Positions 54,994 to 64,000 of a stretch of DNA of 64,000 nucleotides are shown piece by piece. Position numbers and translations under genes: made by a program. The notes below the pieces were generated by a model, which saw only the letters and a list, made by a program, of their open reading frames with translations, made no database searches and was not told where the DNA came from. Position 1 is the first letter of the stretch. Each line of letters starts with the position of its first letter. This stretch comes from Neoarius graeffei (Eukaryota; Chordata; Actinopteri; Siluriformes; Ariidae): positions 71,781,371 to 71,845,370 of the forward strand of contig NC_083579.1 of the NCBI RefSeq assembly GCF_027579695.1, read 5' to 3'.

Positions 54994-56607
54994 CAGTATC
55001 TTGCAAAAGTATTCATCTCCCTTGGTGTTTGTCTTGTTTTGTCATATTGCAACCTGGAATTAAAAAGGATTTTTGAAGGGTTAGCACAATTTGATTTACA
55101 CAACATGCCTGCAACTTTAAAAGTGCAAATTGTTTGTTTTATTCTGACACAAACAATAATTAAGATGAAAAAACAGAAATATCGGGTGTGCATAGGTATT
55201 CACCCCCTTTCGTATGAAACCCATAAATAAGAGCTGGTCCAACAAATTCACCTGATAAGTCATATAATTAGTTGATTAAGATCCACCTGTGTGCAGTTAA
55301 AGTGTCACATGATCTGTCACATGATGTCTGTATAAATCAACCTGTTCTGGAAGGACCCTGACTCTGCAACACTACTAAGCAAGCAACATGAGAATCAAGG
55401 AGCCTCCAAACAGGTCAAAGACAAAGCTGTGAAAAACTATAGATCAGGGTTGGGTTATAAAAAAAATCCCAAACTTTGAATATCTCAGGGAGCACCATTA
55501 AATCGATTATAGCAAAATGGAAAGAATATTTCACCACTACAAACCTGACAAGAGATGGCTGCCCACCAAAATTCACAGACCAGACAACGAGGGCATTAAT
55601 CAGACATGCAACAAAGATACCAAAGATAACACTGAAGGAGCTGCAAAGGTCCGCAGCGGAGATGGGAGTATCTGTCCATAGGAGCGCTTTAAGCCGTACA
55701 CTCTACAGAGCAGGGCTTTATGGAAGAGTGACCAGAAAAAAGCCATTGCTTAAGAAAACACGTTTGGGGTTTACCCATCAGCATGTGGCAGACTCCCTAA
55801 GCACATGGAAGAAGATTCTCTGGTCAGATGAGACTAAAATTGATCCTTTTGGTCATCATGGGAAATGCCATTTATGGTGCAAAGCAAACACCCTGAGGAC
55901 ACAATTCCTACAGTGAAGCATGGTGGTGGCAGCATCATGCTGTGGAGATATTTTTCATCTGCAGGGACAAGAAAGCTGGTCAGGACTGAAGGAAAGATGG
56001 ATGGCACTAAATACAGGGCAATTCTGGAGGAAAACCTGTTTGAGTCAGCCAGAGGTTTGAGACTGGGATGAAGGTTCACATTCCAGCAGGACAATGACCC
56101 TAAACCTACAGCTAAAGCCACACTGGAGTGGTTTAAAGGGAAACATTTACATGTCTTTGAATGGCCTAATCGAAGTCCAGACCTCAATCCAATTGAGACT
56201 CTGTTGCATAACTTGAAGATTGCTGTACACCAACACAACCCATCTAACTTGAAGGAGTTGGAGCAGTTTTGCCTTGAGGAATGGGCAAAAATCCCAGTGG
56301 CTACGTGTGCTAAGCTAATAGAGACATACCCCAAGATACTTGCAGCTGTGATTGCAGCAAAAGGTGGCTCTACAAACTATTGACTTTGGGGGGGTGAATA
56401 CCTATGTCCACTCCAGGTTTCTGGTTTTTTTTTTCATCTTAAATTATTGTTTGTGTCACAATAATAAACAATATGCACCTTTAAAATGGTAGGCATGTTG
56501 TGTAAATCAAATTGTGCTAACCCTCCAAAAATCCATTTTAATTCCAGCTTGTAATGTGACAAAACAGGACAAACACCGAGGGGGATGAATACTTTTGCAT
56601 GACACTG
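54994..56607 (+). mobile_element. Tc1-like transposon, full length, inactive
   Basis: Flanked by TA (54992-54993 and 56608-56609), with inverted ends starting CAGTATCTTGCAAAAGTATTC and CAGTGTCATGCAAAAGTATTC. Flanks beyond both ends match those of the copy ending at 52014, so the two are one insertion copied with the V block. Confidence 0.88.
55476..56383 (+). pseudogene. Tc1-like transposase, broken (copy 2)
   Basis: Open from 55476 (MNISGSTIKSIIAKWKEYF) through RDGCPPKF, ALIRHATKIP and MGVSVHRSALSRTLY to WSDETKIDPFGHHGK. A frame change near 55900 leads to VKHGGGSIMLWR, then a stop after ARGLRLG (56071). FQQDNDP and PIETLLHN are still legible further on. At least one frameshift and one stop. 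The DD34E pattern is visible. Confidence 0.8.
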
Positions 56608-56804
56608 TATTTGTCAGCATTTCAACTGAAATTGAAACAGGATTTCATTTATTTACCGGTTTTACATGTATATTCGAAATGAGAAAAAGTTAACATGCAT
56701 GGATTCTCATGCATTTTGATTTCCTATTGAGAATTCAGTAATGCTGCACTGAAATTAACCTTTATATGGTTGAGTCAGCTGTGATCACTGGCAGCCATTC
56801 AGTA

Positions 56805-56843
56805 TGTTTTTGTCCCACAGACAAACAGCATTTCTTCACTGTG
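56805..56843 (-). promoter_or_regulatory. 23-RSS of V19
   Basis: Heptamer CACAGTG (56837-56843), 23-bp spacer, nonamer ACAAAAACA (56805-56813), as in V16. Confidence 0.92.
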
Positions 56844-57280
56844 GAAACGAGCAGCACACAGGTAAACTGCATCACTGTTCTCTTGAACATCCACTGTCAG
56901 TGACCACTTCTTGTTTGTTCCCCAGGCTTTGAAGCCATTTTCAAAACCTTTCTCCTGGCTAGGATTGCCAGAGACAGATCTGGATATAAGTACGAGCTCT
57001 TTCCCTTCGATTTGTCTGTACCAGTAAGTGTACTCATAGTTTGTGTCATTCTGATAACAGTGCATGTCCCCTGAGGTGCTTTTAAAACTGGAGATATATT
57101 TAGGCCATTGAGTGATCAACACACCCCAACAGGAGCCTAAAAGAGACATGGGAATGTTATAGGATTAAGTATCTATAGCATGACACTTACTTACATTTGA
57201 TTTAGTATCTTACAAGTAATTTCGAGTTGCATACCTTTCAGCAAAATGATCAAGAGTATGTATAAGAGAGCTCCAGTCAT
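56844..57280 (-). CDS. TCR V segment 19 (V16 type)
   Basis: Leader 57235-57280 (MTGALLYILLIILLKG), intron 98 bp, V exon 56844-57136 (293 bp). It differs from V16 by a few residues (SGDMH versus SVDMH, YEYTYW versus YDYTYW, GKELVLISRS versus GKALVLIASS), mostly in CDR1 and FR2/CDR2. The frame is open. Confidence 0.87.
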
Positions 57281-57380
57281 GTTGCTCTTGACTTGGTTCA
57301 GAAGAAACTTGATGATGCTCCTCTGACATGATGTGTATTACTGAGCTGCAGCACTGTTGTGTGAATTTCCTGTATGCGTG

Positions 57381-57419
57381 GGTTTTAAGTCAGGCAGGTG
57401 ATGAAACACAAGCACTGTG
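57381..57419 (-). promoter_or_regulatory. 23-RSS of V20
   Basis: Heptamer CACAGTG (57413-57419), 23-bp spacer, nonamer CTTAAAACC (57381-57389). Confidence 0.9.
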
Positions 57420-57889
57420 TAGTTTTGGCAGCACAGTAATATACAGCAGAATCTGACAGGGTGAGATTAGAGATGGTCAGGTCTCCAGTTACAGTGTTAG
57501 TCTTGCTCTGTTTGAACCGTGTAGCTGGGTATCCAGCTTCATTGTTTGGTGGAACTGTAGCATAACTATAGCCGATCAAAGCCATAGTTGCAGTTTCCCT
57601 CCTTTGCTGATACCACAACATGACATCTAAACTGTCATCATTATGTTGACAGGAGATGTGAACTTTATCATTGAGATTTGCAATCAGATCTGATGGCTGC
57701 TTAACCTGGACACAGTCTGACAGACCTGTAGGGAAAAATACATATAAGTACATAACATACAGTATATGGCAATAATAAAAGCAAAGCAAAGCAAAGTAAC
57801 ACTACAGATTTAGATGGAATTTAAATTCTTGATATCATACTGGATAATAGAGAGAGAAGAATGCAGAGCCTGTAAGCCCAAACCCACAT
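57420..57889 (-). CDS. TCR V segment 20 (V14 type)
   Basis: Leader 57841-57889 (MWVWAYRLCILLSLLS), intron 115 bp, V exon 57420-57725 (306 bp). It shows SDCVQVKQ, ISCQHNDDS, MLWYQQRRET, ATRFKQSKTNT and SDSAVYYCAAKTT. The frame is open. The intron has an extra GCAAA unit relative to V14 and V17. Confidence 0.88.
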
Positions 57890-57995
57890 CTTTCTGAATG
57901 AGACAGAGTGATTGCAAAGGAGCTGTACGAAGGAGAAACACTGTTTTTCTCTCCACTGACAATCCTATAGCCTCATCTAAACTTCTTGAGTTATA

Positions 57996-58010
57996 TCTCC
58001 CCCTACTGGA
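57996..58010 (-). promoter_or_regulatory. AGGGGGAGA upstream element (V20)
   Basis: Minus-strand TCCAGTAGGGGGAGA, 107 bp upstream of the V20 leader ATG. Confidence 0.5.
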
Positions 58011-58090
58011 CCGAATGCAAAGAAATGCTTTTAGCCCTTTTCTTTTTGCATCATATACAGTGCCATCAAATCGTATGAGCTCCAAATGAC

Positions 58091-58283
58091 ATTACATTCA
58101 TAGCATTTAGCAGACGCCTTTATCCAGAGCAACATACAACATACCCAGAGCAGCCTAGGGAGCAGTTAAGGGTTAGGTGCCTCTCTCAAGGGCACCTCAG
58201 CCATTCCTGCTGGTTCAGGGAATCAAACCAGCGAACTATTGGTCCCAAAGCTGCTTCTCTCACCATTAGGCCATGGCTTCCCC
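58091..58283 (-). repeat. Second SINE family, block C copy
   Basis: Positional counterpart of 49641-49833 and 53485-53677. Confidence 0.8.
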
Positions 58284-58566
58284 ATGGCCAGCTTATACAG
58301 TGAAGCAAAGTGATGCTGTTACTTGCATAAATACAGAGCACATGTTGATAAGCACAGAAATCTGCCTTCATGTGTGCTTGCTGTTGCTCTCTTTATCTGT
58401 GTACATTTGTTCCTTTAATAGGACCAATCAGTAAACAGGCGAGACTGAATTAATGATACCAAAGGGAATCACAAGGATTTAAAGCACAAAACAGTACCAA
58501 CAGGTTTATTGTTGCAGCGTGTAAAATACAGCCAGTTGTTCCTGCCTTAAAAAAAAAAAAAGGAAA

Positions 58567-58938
58567 TCTCATCTCATCTCATTATCTCTAGCCGCTTTAT
58601 CCTGTTCTACAGGGTCGCGGGCAAGCTGTAGCCTATCCCAGCTGACTATGGGCGAGAGGCGGGGTACACTCTGGACAAGTCGCCAGATCATCACAGGGCT
58701 GACACATAGACACAGACAACCATTCACACTCACACCTACGGTCAATTTAGATTCACCAGTTAACCTAACCTGCATGTCTTTGGACTGTGGGGGAAACATA
58801 GCACCCGGAGTAAACCCACACGGACACGGGGAGAACATGCAAACTCCACACAGAAAGGCCCTCGCCGGCCACGGGGCTCGAACCTGGACCTTCTTGCTGT
58901 GAGGTGACAGCGCTAACCACTACACCACCGTGCCGCCC
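58567..58938 (-). repeat. SINE family A, block-C-specific insertion
   Basis: Near-complete copy inserted in the A-rich tract downstream of V21, flanked by AAAAGGAAAT and AAAACGGAAAT. It is absent from the equivalent sites at about 50100 and 53945, so it came after the block duplication. Confidence 0.9.
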
Positions 58939-59051
58939 CAAAACGGAAATAGGAAACACCAAATAGTAGTATAACCTCAAAAGATAGCAAGTCAGACACA
59001 CAGCTGCTTACTTTAATGCCAAGCCCATATTTGTACTCCTGGGCGTTTGGG

Positions 59052-59090
59052 GTTTTTAGTAAGGAGATGATGTGAATCTGCAGCACTGTG
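59052..59090 (-). promoter_or_regulatory. 23-RSS of pseudogene V21
   Basis: Heptamer CACAGTG (59084-59090), 23-bp spacer, nonamer ACTAAAAAC (59052-59060). Intact despite the broken V. Confidence 0.88.
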
Positions 59091-59552
59091 CTCGCGTGCT
59101 GCACAGTAATAAACAGCAGAGTCTGACTGAAGTAGATTAATGATGGTAATTTGTCCTTGTGTTGTGCTCTGTCTGCTCTGCTTGAACCGATTTTTAAAAT
59201 CATCCTCATTTTTGGCTCATTCTTGTCATAGCTATATCCAATCAGCGCCATTCTACTGTCAACCTTTTGCTGATACCATAACATAAGTTATCATCATTAT
59301 GGCTACACTCAATTGTTACATTCTGTGTTTCCTTCACTAGGAGTGAAGAACTCTGGTGAACTTGAGCGCAGTTTGTCCTCCCTGTAGATGAAAAATGATG
59401 TCAATTTTGAATAAATAAATAAATCCACCATAATTCCCAATAAACACAGGATTTAACATCATATTTGACAGTAGTTAAAGTACTGTATTTTAAAAGGTAC
59501 TACCTGGAAACAAATACATGTACAGGCACAACATAGAAACAGTTGCATATGT
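59091..59552 (-). pseudogene. TCR V segment 21, start lost and frameshifted
   Basis: V18-type segment. In the leader (59504-59552) the start codon position reads ACA instead of ATG. The V exon (59091-59381, 291 bp) has lost about 7 bp in CDR1 (NDDNL then a shifted ML-W) and 1 bp in CDR2 (SEPNNED becomes NEPKMRM). Frames therefore change twice before the SDSAVYYC-type end. The acceptor and RSS are preserved. Confidence 0.82.
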
Positions 59553-59703
59553 CCTTCTGATACACATCTTGAGTGAGAAACTCATTCAGATACAAAAGGC
59601 CCTTATATAATTGGAGAGAAAGAGAGACTTGGTGACTGAGCATTAGAGTGAGCAACTACTGAAAGAGCACAAAGGGTTTTTAGGACCTTTACACCTGTAC
59701 ACA

Positions 59704-59718
59704 TCTCCCCCTATTGGC
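59704..59718 (-). promoter_or_regulatory. AGGGGGAGA upstream element (V21)
   Basis: Minus-strand GCCAATAGGGGGAGA, about 150 bp upstream of the former V21 start. Confidence 0.48.
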
Positions 59719-59994
59719 AAAACACTCGTGAATGGTGGTTTTTTTGGAAGGTTTATTGGGTGACGGCTGCTTATTTCAGTTTGTTTTCAGCTGTATGTAG
59801 AAATTATTTAACTTCTTTGTTTGACATAACACACTTTTTTGTAGTGTTGAAGTTGTAGCTGATCACAAAGCTAGCGGTATGGCCTGCTCCACCTGAAACA
59901 CTTGTCTACATGTCAGTGCTACATGTCAGTGTCTGCTCGAGCTCTGTCAGATTGAATGAAGACTGTTAAGTGAGTGGTTTTTAATTCTTGTGAA

Positions 59995-60295
59995 AGATTG
60001 TTTCATGGATTAAGGTCTGGGTTTAACTGGCTTTTAATGGGTTTAACCATTCCAACAAATTCTTAGTTCTGACCAACTCCATTGCAGCTTTTCGAGTGTT
60101 CTTAGGGTTGTTGTCTGGTTGGTAGGTGAACCTCCATCTCAGTTTCAGGTCTTTTGCAAAGTTGGACAGATTTTCTTCTCGGATTGTTCTGTCTTTGGTT
60201 CTATCTATCTTGCCCTCAACTGTGGCCAGTTTCCCAGTTCCTACTGAGGAAAAACATACTCAGACCGTGATTCTATCAATATCATGCTTCATTTA
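59995..60295 (-). pseudogene. Tc1-like transposase fragment
   Basis: On the minus strand, pieces read SSVGTGKLATVEGKIDRTK, EENLSNFAKDLKLRWRFTYQ and NNPKNTRKAAMELVR. These align with the region between the first and second catalytic blocks of Tc1-like transposases (GTGKLV-x-x-EGK, FTFQQDNDPKHTAK). No ends are seen; it is an old fragment. Confidence 0.6.
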
Positions 60296-60409
60296 GAGAA
60301 TGGCGTTGGGTTTCTGCCGAATGTAGCACATTGTGCCAAGGACAAAAAGCTCTATTTTCTCATCTCTTCATTAGCAGCCAACATGTCATCTTCTCCTCCC
60401 TTTTCCAAC

Positions 60410-61630
60410 ACCCCTTATCAAAACAAAGTATATTTCAAGTTAATTTTATTAAGTATACTTAAGTAAAGTATATTTCCTTAAGTACACTTTTTGTGTACCA
60501 AGTATCCTGATATCAATGTACTTACAGTATACTTGTAAGTAAACTAATCTAATACTTCCTGGGACTAAATTGGCCCACTTTTATTTTTTAAAAAGTATAC
60601 GTTAAGTCTAAGAGAAGTAAACTCTGAGTATACAACTAGTATTTATTTTGTACTGCAAGTATACCACAAGTAAACGTATATACTAATAGTTTACTAGTTC
60701 TATACTTGTAGTCCACTCTTTAGTTTACAAAAGCATACTTCATAGTATACTGGAAATATATGATGAGTTTACTTGTTTTATACTTCTAGTTCACTTTTTA
60801 GTTTTGAAGTATACTGCAATTTCCTTTCGAGGTATACTATTAGCTTTCTAGCACTAACCCTTACCTCATGCACACTAGTAGTAGACACCTTAAGTGACTC
60901 TAAATTGACCGTAGGTGTGAATGTGAGTGTGACTGGTTGTCTGTGTCTATGTGTCAGCCCTGTGATGACCTGGCGACTTGTCCAGGGTGTACCCCGCCTT
61001 TCGCCCGTAGTCAGCTGGGATAGGCTCCAGCTTGCCTGCGACCCTGTAGAACAGGATAAAGCGGCTAGAGATAATGAGATGAGAAGTTGCAATGAAGTTA
61101 TAAAGGTAAGAATTCACAAAATAACAACAGATACTCAGGATTAAGAACATATTCATTTTCTTTAAAAATCAGAATTTAAAGCAACATTGCATTAAATGCC
61201 AAAGTATAAAAACATGGCAATGACAACTGAAAAATGACATCCAAGCTCTTTAAAAAATAAATAAATAAAAATAATTCCACTCAGGAGAAATTAAAAAAAA
61301 AAAAAAACTTATATGGAACCACAGAGTCAACAATGCTGAAGCACAACTACAGGGCAAGTACACTTAAACGTAAGGCACAAATATTTTAATACTTTTTTAC
61401 ACTTTTGTTAAGTATATCTTCATCAAAACTTTAAGTACAAGCTAAATACACTTAGGCTTTTCTACAGTATATACTTTTTGGTATAAGCCAAGTATACTTA
61501 TGTATAACTTTATGAAGTATATCTCTGGTAACTAAATAAAAATTAAACTGAAAGCATACTCTTATTTTTAGTTTAAAAGAAGTATACTAGACGCACACTT
61601 GAATGAACTTCTTTTTCATAAGGGACTGTT
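60410..61630. mobile_element. AAGTATAC-rich MITE-like element with SINE inside
   Basis: The left end CCCCTTATCAAAACAAAGTA and the inverted right end TCCCTTATGAAAAAGAAGTT look like terminal inverted repeats. The interior (60434-60835 and 61340-61610) is dense in AAGTATACTT-type units. A truncated SINE (60893-61083) lies in the middle. No coding capacity seen. Confidence 0.6.
60893..61083 (+). repeat. SINE family A, tail only
   Basis: 5-prime truncated copy starting at GTGACTCTAAATTGACC and ending GATAATGAGATGAGA. Confidence 0.88.
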
Positions 61631-61744
61631 GCCAGGTCTGGGTCCATGTGGACCTTATTGACCTGCATGTCATATGAATCAAAGCATAGTTTTACACTAG
61701 ATGCCCTTCCTGTCACAACCATCCCATTAGGCTCAGGAAACAAC

Positions 61745-61965
61745 CAATCACACACACGTTTACACCTATGGACAATTTAGAGTAGCCAGTTAACCTAACT
61801 GCATGTCTTTGGACAGTAGGGGAAACCGGAGCACCTGGAGGAAACCCACACAGACACGGGGAGAACATGCAAACTCCATACAGAAAGGCCCCTGCTGGCC
61901 ACTGGGCTCGAACCCAGAACCTACTTGCTGTGAGGTGCCAGTGCTAACCACGACACCACCAATTA
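61745..61965 (-). repeat. SINE family A, head part
   Basis: Covers the tRNA-like head (TGGTGTCGTGG on the minus strand) to the TAGGTGTAAAC region. The 3-prime part is missing. It follows GATGCCCTTCCTGTCACAACC, itself part of another common repeat. Confidence 0.8.
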
Positions 61966-62191
61966 GCAGCCAACATGTAAGGGGAAAAATTATTGATAAT
62001 TTCCCCTAATCTGTTAAAGCAGATTTGACAATTTTGTCAATGTTAAAATTCTATCACGCGAGAGCAATTTGATTTCATTTCCTAGGAGAGACTCTGTAAG
62101 AAAAAAAATCTAAACTCAGGAATACTGCACTGAAATTAACCTTCATGTGGTCAAGCCAGCTGTGAACACAGCCTGCCTTCCAGTATGTTTT

Positions 62192-62400
62192 GTAATACAT
62201 TGCAGAATCTGACAGGTTGAGATTCGAGATGGTCAGATCTCCAGTGACAGTGTCAACTCTGTTATGCTTGAACCCTGTTGTGTATCCAGCCTCATAGTTT
62301 GGTGTTGCTGTGGCATAGTTATAACTGATCAAACCCGGAGTTGTGCTCTCTTTCCTTCACCGAGTTCATAACCTGGCACCTATATTGTCATCATGTTCAA
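62192..62400 (-). pseudogene. TCR V segment 22, deletion fusion
   Basis: V14-type body: LISYNYATATPNYEAGY, TVTGDLTISNLNLSDSAMYY and an FR1 end with HDD-like sequence at 62380-62400. FR2 is disrupted (the tryptophan codon region reads as arginine-rich sequence). After SDSAMYY the sequence jumps into V16-type 3-prime flank at the nonamer (CAGTATGTTTTG), so the second cysteine and the RSS are lost. The leader region (62470-62520) has decayed. Remnant of a fourth V16/V14 pair. Confidence 0.72.
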
Positions 62401-62639
62401 AGGAGATTGTTACAAAAGTAAAATATTACACATTTTGAAAGATTCAGTATCCTACTGGATACAAGAAGAAAGAAGATATCATCAAACAAATCAAATATCC
62501 TTTTCTGGTCAGAATGAGACAAAGTGACAGAAGCCACTGGAAGCAGAAGGAGATACCAGTTTTCTTTCCAAAACCTCATGATTTAACTAAAACCTCTTGA
62601 GTTATATCACCACCTGTTGGCTCACCTTGGAGAGAAACA

Positions 62640-62893
62640 TTTTCAGCTCGACTGTTCCAACATTGTTTCTGGTTGTATGCAATTCTGGTTAAAGTATGTT
62701 TCTACACGTAATCACACATAAAAAGACTTTGTTATAAAAGGCACGAAAGAAATAAGAAACAAAGGAAGAGCATGTCAGAAATGTAAGTTCATTGGAAACA
62801 GTCAGCCTGCACAATCAGAAACTGTTTTCATGGTATGCAGCTGTGATAAAAAGTAAATGTCTTATGACATATAAAGCACCTTTAGCTCGCACA
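62640..62893. other. Intergenic, no gene seen
   Basis: AT-rich spacer between V22 and the final transposon. Confidence 0.5.
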
Positions 62894-62895
62894 TA

Positions 62896-64000
62896 CAGTG
62901 GTGCTTGAAAGTTTGTGAACCCTTTAGAATTTTCTATATTTCTGCATAAATATGACCTAAACATCATCAGATTTTCACACAAGTCCTAAAAGTAGATAAA
63001 GAGAACTGAGTTAAACAAATGAGACAAAAATATTATACTTGGTCATTTATTTATTGAGGAAAATGATCCAATATTACATATCTGTGAGTGGCAAAAGTAT
63101 GTGAACCTCTAGAATTAGCAGTTAATTTGAAGGTGAAATTAGAGTTAGGTGTCAATCAATGGGATGAATAATCAGGTGCGAGGGGCACCCTTTTTAATTT
63201 AAAGAACAGGGATCTATCAAAGTCTGATCTTCAGAACACGTTTGTGGAAGTGTATCATGGCATGAACAAAGGAGATTTCTGAGGACCTCAGAAAAAGCGT
63301 TGTTGATGCTCATCAGGCTGGAAAAGGTTACAAAACCATCTCTAAAGAGTTTGGGCTCCACCAATCCACAGTCAGACAGATTGTGTACAAATGGAAGAAA
63401 TTCAAGACCATTGTTACCCTCCCCAGGAGTGGTTGACCAACAAAGATCACTCCAAGAGCAAGGCGTGTAATAGTCGCCGAGGTCACAAAGGACCCCAGGG
63501 TAACTTCTAAGCAACTGAAGGCCTCTCTTACATTGGCTAATGTTAATGTTCATGAGTCCACCATCAGGAGAACACTGAACAATAATGGTGTGCGTGGCAG
63601 GGTTGCAAGGAGAAAGCCACTGCTCTCCAAAAAGAACATTGCTGCTCGTCTGCAGTTTGCTAAAGATCATGTGGACAAGCCAGAAGATTATTGGAAAAAA
63701 TGTTTTGTGGATGGATGAGACCAAAATAGAACTTTTTGGTTTAAATGAGAAGCGTTATGTTTGGAGAAAGGAAAACACTACATTCCAGCAAAAGAACCTT
63801 ATCCCATCTGTGAAACATGGTGGTGGTAGTATCATGGTTTGGGCCTGTTTTGCTGCATCTGGGCCAGGACAGCTTGCCATAATTCTAAAGGAAAATGTCA
63901 GCACATCTGTCCATGAACTAAATCTCAAGAGAAGGTGGGTCATGCAGCAAGACAACGACCCTAAGCATACAAGTCGTTCTACCAAAGAATGGTTAAAGAA
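62896..64000 (+). mobile_element. Tc1-like transposon, cut by window end
   Basis: The left end CAGTGGTGCTTGAAAGTTTG follows TA at 62894-62895. A third Tc1-like family, different from those at 7073 and 54994. The right end lies outside the window. Confidence 0.82.
63240..64000 (+). pseudogene. Tc1-like transposase, partial and frameshifted
   Basis: Readable pieces: ISKEFGLHQSTVRQIVYKWKK-like helix-turn-helix (near 63340-63400, with a TGA where GGRPTK is expected), MANVNVHESTIRRTLNNNG with RKPLLSKKN (63533-63718), WMDETKIELFG (near 63708) after a frame change, and VKHGGGSIMVWACFAAS and MQQDNDPKHTS (63810-63975). The first two catalytic Asp regions are visible; the Glu block is beyond the window. 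Confidence 0.75.

Noticed and set aside
4008-62400. Novel immune-type receptor (NITR) or other non-rearranging V genes
   Set aside because: Each intact V ends in a heptamer-23-nonamer signal and lacks transmembrane or J-like exons, which fits rearranging V segments.
4008-62400. Immunoglobulin heavy or kappa-type V genes
   Set aside because: Kappa-type signals would have 12-bp spacers; FR2 (MYWYQQ, YWYRQ) and FR3 (RF-x-x-SR ... SDSAVYYCAAS) look like TCR V rather than IgH. Heavy chain was judged unlikely but not formally excluded.

Overview
This window is vertebrate genomic DNA, most likely from a teleost fish and possibly an ostariophysan. The grounds are Tc1-like transposons, tRNA-derived SINEs with teleost-type tails, hAT, TTAA-target and other small DNA transposons, two APE-type LINEs, and intron-bearing immune-receptor V segments. 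No bacterial-type gene, rRNA, genuine tRNA gene or CRISPR array was seen.

The functional content is an array of T-cell-receptor-type variable (V) gene segments, all on the minus strand. I count 22 V-related loci. Fifteen have an open leader exon, a GT/AG intron of about 90-160 bp and a V exon of about 290-306 bp with both immunoglobulin cysteines and the FR2 tryptophan. Each of these is followed by a recombination signal (heptamer, 23-bp spacer, nonamer). Seven are pseudogenes or relics, and there is also an isolated leader relic. The 23-bp spacers, the CAAS/CAAR end of FR3, and TGACATCA decamers upstream of some leaders point to TCR beta (TRBV). TCR gamma is not strictly excluded, because no D, J or C segment lies in the window.

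Layout: 1-3.6 kb is a BED zinc-finger (hAT/ZBED-type) relic and repeats. 4-31 kb holds V1-V8 with many SINEs, a Tc1 element, a solo LTR, an L2/CR1-like LINE (11.4-15.4 kb), a TTAA-target element and a hAT element. 31.4-39.7 kb is a V-free island made of a second LINE, SINEs and Ty3/gypsy-type fossils. 40-46.7 kb holds V9-V12, several beside TG or TATC microsatellites. 48.3-59.6 kb is a tandem array of a roughly 4.6-kb unit holding three V types (V13-V21) and a co-duplicated Tc1 element. 59.7-64 kb is mostly repeats plus the remnant V22 and the start of another Tc1-like element.

The most unusual observations are these. A complete 23-RSS at 50215-50253 has lost its V exactly at the heptamer edge, where RAG would cut. 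V13 is a mosaic assembled from three different V types. V22 joins one V's nonamer to the neighbouring V's FR3. A CCAATAGGGGGAGA/CCAGTAGGGGGAGA element resembling a CTCF core or CCAAT box recurs about 107-170 bp upstream of several leaders, always in the same orientation. All identities come from reading the sequence; no alignment or database search was run.
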